A stretch of DNA of 64,000 bases. Source: an uncultured bacterium. Its GTDB lineage: Bacteria > Planctomycetota > UBA1135 > GCA-002686595. The notes under the pieces were generated by a model, which saw nothing but the letters and a program-made list of their open reading frames with translations, was not told where the DNA came from and did no database searches. Each line of letters begins with the position of its first letter. The stretch's first letter is position 1. The DNA is taken from the NCBI GenBank assembly GCA_938075305.1, contig CALJGV010000014.1:124001-188000 (forward strand), given 5' to 3'. Of this stretch, positions 60,080 to 64,000 are shown in pieces. Both the position numbers and the translations under genes were made by a program.

Positions 60080-61392
60080 CCCAATCTCCCATCGACTCCT
60101 CCTCTGACGAACTCCGGGCCGGCGCGAGCCGTCGCCAGGTCCTGCGAGCCGCCGGCGTGGCCACTGCCCTCGGCGCGACCTCGGCCATCGCCGGCGCGAG
60201 CGCCCGTCAGGACGAAGACCCGCCGACGCTCCGGCTCGGCCTGGTGGGCTGCGGAGGCCGCGGCGGCGGCGCGGTGAGGGACGCTCTGCGAGCGGACCCG
60301 AACACCAAGCTCGTGGCCATGGGAGACGCCTTCGACGACCGCATCTCCTCCAAGCTGGCCGAGCTCAACGCGGAGGAGGAGTTCAAGGGGCGCATCGACG
60401 TGCCCAGCGAGCGGGCCTTCGCGGGGTTCGATTGCCACGAGAAGGTGACCGACAACTGCGACGTGGTGCTGATGGCCTCCACGCCCCACTTCCGCCCGGC
60501 CCAGGTGGAGTACGCGGTCAAGGCGGGCAAGCACATGTTCGTGGAGAAGCCGGTGGCCACGGACGCTCCGGGCCTGCGGCGGATCTGGGCCGCCTGCGAC
60601 GAGGCCAAGGAGAAGAACCTCGCTGTGGTCAGCGGCCTCTGCTATCGCTACCAGAACGCCAAGCGGGCCACGATCGAGAAGATCCGCGAGGGCGCGATCG
60701 GTGACATCAAGGCCATCGAGTGCTCCTACGACACCGGCGGCCTCTGGCACCGCGGCCAGAAGCCCGAGTGGAGCGAGATGGAGACCCAGCTCCGGAACTG
60801 GCTCTACTACACCTGGGCGTCGGGGGACCACATCGCCGAGCAGGCGATCCACAACCTCGACAAGATGATCTGGACCATGGACGACAAGCCGCCCCTGTCG
60901 GTGAAGGCCAACGGTGGCCGGATCGTCCGGACCGACCCGAAGTACGGGAACATCTACGATCACTTCAGCGCGGTCTACGACTTCGGTGACGGGGTGAAGG
61001 GCTTCTTCTCCTGCCGTCAGATCCCCGGGGCCTTCCGGGACGTCTCGGACCACGCTTACGGAACGAAGGGCATCGCGCACCTGCAGTCCCACCGGATCGA
61101 GGGCGAGACGAACTGGCGCTACCGGAACCCGGGGGTGCCGGACAACATGTACCAGAACGAACACAACGAGCTGTTCGCGTCGATCCGCGCCGGAGAGCCG
61201 ATCCACAACGGCGACTACATGTGCCGGGCCACGCTGCTCGCGCTCATGGGGCGGATGTCCGCTTACACGGGCCAGGAGATCTCCTGGAACCAGGCGCTGG
61301 AGTCCAAGGAGGACCTCGCCCCCAAGAGCTATGACTTCGGTGACAACCCCGTGAAGGCGGTGGCCCAGCCGGGCATCACGCCCTTCGTCTGA
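60076..61392 (+). CDS. Second Tat-exported Gfo/Idh/MocA-family oxidoreductase
   Basis: This is a 438-residue paralogue of the protein at 56.3 kb. A twin-arginine signal (SRRQVLRAAGVATALGA) leads into the Rossmann domain LGLVGCGGRGGGAVRD. The catalytic-site motif is VEKPVATDAPG, and later SGDHIAEQAIHNLDKMIWTM mirrors the paralogue. It overlaps apbE by 4 bases, so it is expressed with it; a flavin link to the oxidoreductase is not known for this family. A strong hairpin terminator follows. Confidence 0.9.
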   Translation: MTQSPIDSSSDELRAGASRRQVLRAAGVATALGATSAIAGASARQDEDPPTLRLGLVGCGGRGGGAVRDALRADPNTKLVAMGDAFDDRISSKLAELNAEEEFKGRIDVPSERAFAGFDCHEKVTDNCDVVLMASTPHFRPAQVEYAVKAGKHMFVEKPVATDAPGLRRIWAACDEAKEKNLAVVSGLCYRYQNAKRATIEKIREGAIGDIKAIECSYDTGGLWHRGQKPEWSEMETQLRNWLYYTWASGDHIAEQAIHNLDKMIWTMDDKPPLSVKANGGRIVRTDPKYGNIYDHFSAVYDFGDGVKGFFSCRQIPGAFRDVSDHAYGTKGIAHLQSHRIEGETNWRYRNPGVPDNMYQNEHNELFASIRAGEPIHNGDYMCRATLLALMGRMSAYTGQEISWNQALESKEDLAPKSYDFGDNPVKAVAQPGITPFV

Positions 61393-61426
61393 GGCGGCCC
61401 AAGGACCTCCCAGGAGGATCCTCAGC

Positions 61427-61465
61427 ACCGGAGCCCGCGGGATCGTCGATCCGGCGGGCTCCGGT
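61427..61465 (+). terminator. Strong hairpin terminator after the second oxidoreductase
   Basis: ACCGGAGCCCGC (61427-61438) pairs perfectly with GCGGGCTCCGGT (61454-61465). An inner GGATC/GATCC 5-bp stem with loop GTC continues the hairpin after one G-G mismatch. It closes the apbE-oxidoreductase transcript. Confidence 0.8.
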
Positions 61466-61484
61466 CCGTAGAACTAGGGGGGTC

Positions 61485-62573
61485 ATGACTGACCCCCCTC
61501 CCCCTGCGCCGCGCTCCGCTTCGACCGAGGCCCCCTCCACGGAGCGTCGGATCCAGACCGTGTGTCTCCTGATCCTGGCCGCGATCGCGGTGGGCGCCAC
61601 CCTCCAGGCCCTGCGGGACGTGATGATCCCCTTCGCCCTGGCCCTCTTCCTGGCCCTGGCGCTGTCGCCGGTGGTGGATCAACTCGCGGCCCGCACCCGG
61701 CTCTCGAGGGCCGTCTCGGTGGCCCTGACCATGCTGCTCGGGGCGCTGCTCCTGGTCATCGTCGGGGGGGTCGTGGCGTCGTCGCTGAAGGAGTTTGAGG
61801 CCATCGGCAAGCTCAGCACCGCCGACCAGCCGGACGGTGGCCTCGGGGCGCTGCTCGAGACGCTCGGGCTCGCGGACTACGCGGACCGAATCGAGGAGAC
61901 CCTCAGGGGTCTGCTGCCCAAGCTCGCGAGCGTGCTCGGCACCCTGCTGTCCCAGGGGGTCACGGTCCTGATCTTCATGATGTTCCTCCTCCTGGAGCAG
62001 GGTCGGCCTGGACGAGCTGGCGCGCGCCTCGAGGCTGCCGCCGGGGACGGGGCGGCCGGCGGAGAGTCCATGCAGAGCACGGTCCGCGACGGCGTGCAGC
62101 AGTACATCTCGGTGAAGATGGTCACCTCCGCGGTGACCGGGATCGCCGTGGGCTCGATCCTGATGGCGCTCAAGGTGCCGGCGGCGGTGCTCTTCGGGGT
62201 GCTCACGTTCATGCTCAACTTCATCCCGACCATCGGGTCCGTGGTGGCGGTGGCGCTCCCGGTCCCGGTGCTCCTCGCCGGGGACGCGAGCCTCGTGACC
62301 CTGGGGCTGGTGGTGGCCCTCCCCGGCGCGGTGCAGTTCGCCGTCGGGCAGATCTGGGAGAACAAGCTGTTGGGGGATCGGTTCGACCTGCGTGCCTCGG
62401 TGGTGTTGCTGGGGCTGGTGTTCTGGGGGCACATCTGGGGCATCGTCGGCATGATCCTGGCGACGCCCATCACAGCGGTGCTCAAGACGCTGATGCGCGG
62501 CTCCGAGCTCACGCGCCCGGTGGCGGCGCTCATGGGGCAGTCCTCCGGCCGGGCGGCGGCTCCTGACCAGTGA
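61485..62573 (+). CDS. AI-2E-family transporter (TqsA/PerM-like)
   Basis: This is a 362-residue inner-membrane protein with the AI-2E_transport layout: two closely spaced N-terminal helices (VCLLILAAIAVGATLQALR, DVMIPFALALFLALALSPVVD), one at about 78-100, a cytoplasmic helical stretch, and a C-terminal bundle including SILMALKVPAAVLFGVLTFMLN-type sequence (split: MALKVPAAVLFGVLTFML), FWGHIWGIVGMILATPITAV. Function across the family varies (autoinducer efflux, sodium/proton antiport); none can be assigned. The stop overlaps the Nudix gene's GTG by 4 bases. Confidence 0.87.
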   Translation: MTDPPPPAPRSASTEAPSTERRIQTVCLLILAAIAVGATLQALRDVMIPFALALFLALALSPVVDQLAARTRLSRAVSVALTMLLGALLLVIVGGVVASSLKEFEAIGKLSTADQPDGGLGALLETLGLADYADRIEETLRGLLPKLASVLGTLLSQGVTVLIFMMFLLLEQGRPGRAGARLEAAAGDGAAGGESMQSTVRDGVQQYISVKMVTSAVTGIAVGSILMALKVPAAVLFGVLTFMLNFIPTIGSVVAVALPVPVLLAGDASLVTLGLVVALPGAVQFAVGQIWENKLLGDRFDLRASVVLLGLVFWGHIWGIVGMILATPITAVLKTLMRGSELTRPVAALMGQSSGRAAAPDQ

Positions 62574-62998
62574 TCGAGGTCGCGGCCGCCGTGATCCTGC
62601 GAGGGGACCGGGTGCTGGTGGCGCGGCGGGCCCGCCCAGCGTCGCTCGCTGGGAAGTGGGAGTTCCCCGGAGGGAAGCTCGAGCCCGGCGAGAGCGGCGC
62701 CGAGGCGCTGGAGCGAGAGATCGTCGAGGAGCTGGACCTGCGCGTGGAGGTCGGCCGATCCCTGGGGAGCTCCCATCGAGTTCCTCCGGGCGAAGGGGCG
62801 CCGGACCTGCGCCTGACGGCGTACGCTGCGCGGCCCGTGGAGTCGGACGGCGAGCCCCGGCTCGTGGACGGCACCCACGACGACCTCCGCTGGGTCACGG
62901 CCCCCGAGCTCGTGACCCTCGACCTCGCTCCCCTGGACGTGCCCCTCGTTGAGGGGGCCGCTGCCTTCCTCGAAGCCCCAGATGATCACCTTCGCTGA
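62570..62998 (+). CDS. Nudix hydrolase, MutT/8-oxo-dGTPase-like
   Basis: This is a 142-residue enzyme that hydrolyses nucleoside diphosphate-X compounds. The Nudix box is at residues 35-57: GKLEPGESG, then REIVEELDL, with Gly35, Glu41, Arg49-Glu50 and Glu53-Glu54. The usual Gly near the end of the box is Asp56. The start VAAAVILRGDRVLVARRARP and the C-terminal DDLRWVTAPEL are MutT-like, so cleansing of 8-oxo-dGTP is likely. Start GTG at 62570 overlaps the transporter stop. Its 3' end overlaps moeA by 17 bases. Confidence 0.87.
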   Translation: MIEVAAAVILRGDRVLVARRARPASLAGKWEFPGGKLEPGESGAEALEREIVEELDLRVEVGRSLGSSHRVPPGEGAPDLRLTAYAARPVESDGEPRLVDGTHDDLRWVTAPELVTLDLAPLDVPLVEGAAAFLEAPDDHLR

Positions 62999-64000
62999 GT
63001 CCCAGGCCCTCCTCGCGGGCCTCGATGTGGCGGGCCGTGCGGCCCGCACCGAGCGCTGCGACCTCCGCACCGCCCGCGGGCGGTTCCTTTCGGCGGACGT
63101 CAGGATCGACCGGGATCAGCCGGGCTTTGACCGCGCCACCATGGATGGCTACGCCGTGGTCCCGGACGGCGAGCGGGTCGAGTTCGACGTGGTGGCCACG
63201 GTCACCGCGGGGACCACCCACGAGGGGACCCTGAGCGCCGGTCAAGCGGTCCGAATCATGACGGGCGCGCCCGCGCCGGCGGGGACCACGGTCGTGCCCG
63301 TGGAGCGGACGGCGGCCCTCGATGACGGGGCGCGGGTACAGCTCGACGAGCGCCCGCTGCCGGAAAAGAACATCGCGTGGCGCGGTGAGGACGCCCGCGA
63401 GGGTGACACCCTCGTGGCCCGCGGCACGCGTCTCGCCCCCGCGCATCTCTCAGTGGCCGCCATGGCGGGCGCCGTCGAGGTGGAGGTGTTCCAGCGTCCC
63501 CGGGTGTCCGTGGTGACGACCGGCGATGAGGTCGGCGCCGCCGGTAAGGCGGGGATCCGGGACAGCAACGGCCCGCTCCTCGACGCGCTCATGGCGGCCC
63601 TGGAGGTGGAGGTCACCCGCCGCCACGCCCGGGACCAGGAGGGCGAGCTTCGGGCGGCCCTCGAGGCCGCGGCGGCGGACGCGGACGTGGTGGTCACCAC
63701 CGGCGGCGTCAGCATGGGGGAGCGCGACCTGGTGCCCGCCACCCTGGCCGAGCTCGGGTACGAGACGGTCTTCCACAAGGTCCAGGTCCAGCCCGGCAAG
63801 CCCGTGCTCGTGGCGAGGCGCGCGGACGGCGCGCTGTTCATCGGGCTCCCGGGCAACCCCGTGAGCGTGCTCGCGACGGCGCACCTGTTCCTCATGCCGG
63901 CCCTCGGGCTGTACCTGGGCGGCTGGCGGCCGGCGTCCTTCGAGGCGCCCATGGCGGACGCCTACGAGCACCGCGGGCGCCGCCACCTCTTCCTCCCCGC
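62982..64000 (+). CDS. moeA: Molybdopterin molybdenumtransferase MoeA (partial, runs off the window)
   Basis: MoeA inserts molybdate into adenylated molybdopterin. The 339 codons present include FDRATMDGYAVVPDG, RIMTGAPAPAGTT, the MoCF-domain TTGDEV, DSNGPLLDALM, TTGGVSMGERDLV, and LPGNPVSVLATAHLF. These cover MoeA domains I-III; the C-terminal domain IV is cut by the window edge. ATG at 62982 lies inside the end of the Nudix gene (17-base overlap). mobA of the same pathway is at 8.1 kb, so the pathway genes are dispersed. Confidence 0.92.
   Translation, partial: MITFAESQALLAGLDVAGRAARTERCDLRTARGRFLSADVRIDRDQPGFDRATMDGYAVVPDGERVEFDVVATVTAGTTHEGTLSAGQAVRIMTGAPAPAGTTVVPVERTAALDDGARVQLDERPLPEKNIAWRGEDAREGDTLVARGTRLAPAHLSVAAMAGAVEVEVFQRPRVSVVTTGDEVGAAGKAGIRDSNGPLLDALMAALEVEVTRRHARDQEGELRAALEAAAADADVVVTTGGVSMGERDLVPATLAELGYETVFHKVQVQPGKPVLVARRADGALFIGLPGNPVSVLATAHLFLMPALGLYLGGWRPASFEAPMADAYEHRGRRHLFLP

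Noticed and set aside
60058-61428. A 456-codon minus-strand open frame antisense to the second oxidoreductase
   Set aside because: Same reason: the plus-strand gene has a Tat signal and EKP motif; the minus frame is low-complexity Val/Leu/Gly.

Overview
The window is 64 kb of very GC-rich, densely packed bacterial DNA with no rRNA, tRNA, CRISPR array, insertion sequence or phage gene that I can support. Its gene content points to a planctomycete. The evidence is a PVC-type cytochrome c fused to a seven-bladed-type propeller and HEAT-like repeats, two Tat-exported Gfo/Idh/MocA oxidoreductases, a formylglycine-generating-enzyme-like secreted protein, a sulfatase-family lipoprotein, NtrBC-type regulators, and secreted proteins sharing a C-terminal domain of the kind I associate with high-GC marine planctomycetes (this last point is recollection, not a search). 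Start codons are often GTG or TTG, and neighbouring genes commonly overlap by 4 or 8 bases (ATGA, GTGA, TTGA), so translational coupling appears widespread.

Layout. 0-6.6 kb: bestrophin-like channel; methyltransferase and dCTP-deaminase-family gene on the minus strand; sucCD with a small membrane protein; a SMUG-type uracil-DNA glycosylase; a small Cys-rich protein. 6.8-16.1 kb: an unknown helical protein, tatA, mobA, a polyprenyl diphosphate synthase, a duplicated-domain lipoprotein, then a coupled resB-ccsA-folD group (System II cytochrome c maturation plus one-carbon metabolism) and a rhomboid protease. 16.3-19.7 kb: a large exported unknown protein and serS. 19.7-27.7 kb: a type II secretion/pseudopilus operon on the minus strand in the order gspD-E-F-G-H-I-J. 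28.1-33.9 kb: a polytopic membrane protein pair, a PTS IIA-like protein, a Sua5-LMW phosphatase fusion and an NtrB/NtrC-type pair. 34.6-37.5 kb: FkbM methyltransferase, flippase and HAD phosphatase, coupled by overlapping start/stop codons (surface glycan).

37.6-46.3 kb is the most unusual region. A coiled-coil protein lies just upstream of a MamK-like bacterial actin, whose stop codon overlaps the start of a DUF3810-type membrane metalloprotease. After a large PVC cytochrome and a PseG-like sugar hydrolase comes a degenerate-GGDEF protein that carries the same C-terminal module as the coiled-coil protein. I infer a cytoskeletal or polar-organisation system outside any magnetosome island.

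46.3-55.3 kb: a sorbosone/glucose dehydrogenase and a second secreted protein that share a C-terminal domain; an alkaline-phosphatase-superfamily lipoprotein; a eukaryote-like protein arginine methyltransferase; and two paralogous proteins with a helix-turn-helix domain at the N-terminus followed by a transmembrane segment. 55.4-64 kb: an EamA transporter, two Gfo/Idh/MocA proteins, an FGE-like protein, ApbE, an AI-2E-family transporter, a Nudix hydrolase and the 5' part of moeA, which runs off the end of the window.

Pathways that connect across the window are molybdenum cofactor (mobA, moeA), protein export and sorting (tatA with Tat-signal oxidoreductases; the Gsp operon with secreted proteins), cytochrome c maturation (resB/ccsA with the PVC cytochrome), and surface glycan (FkbM, flippase, HAD, PseG).
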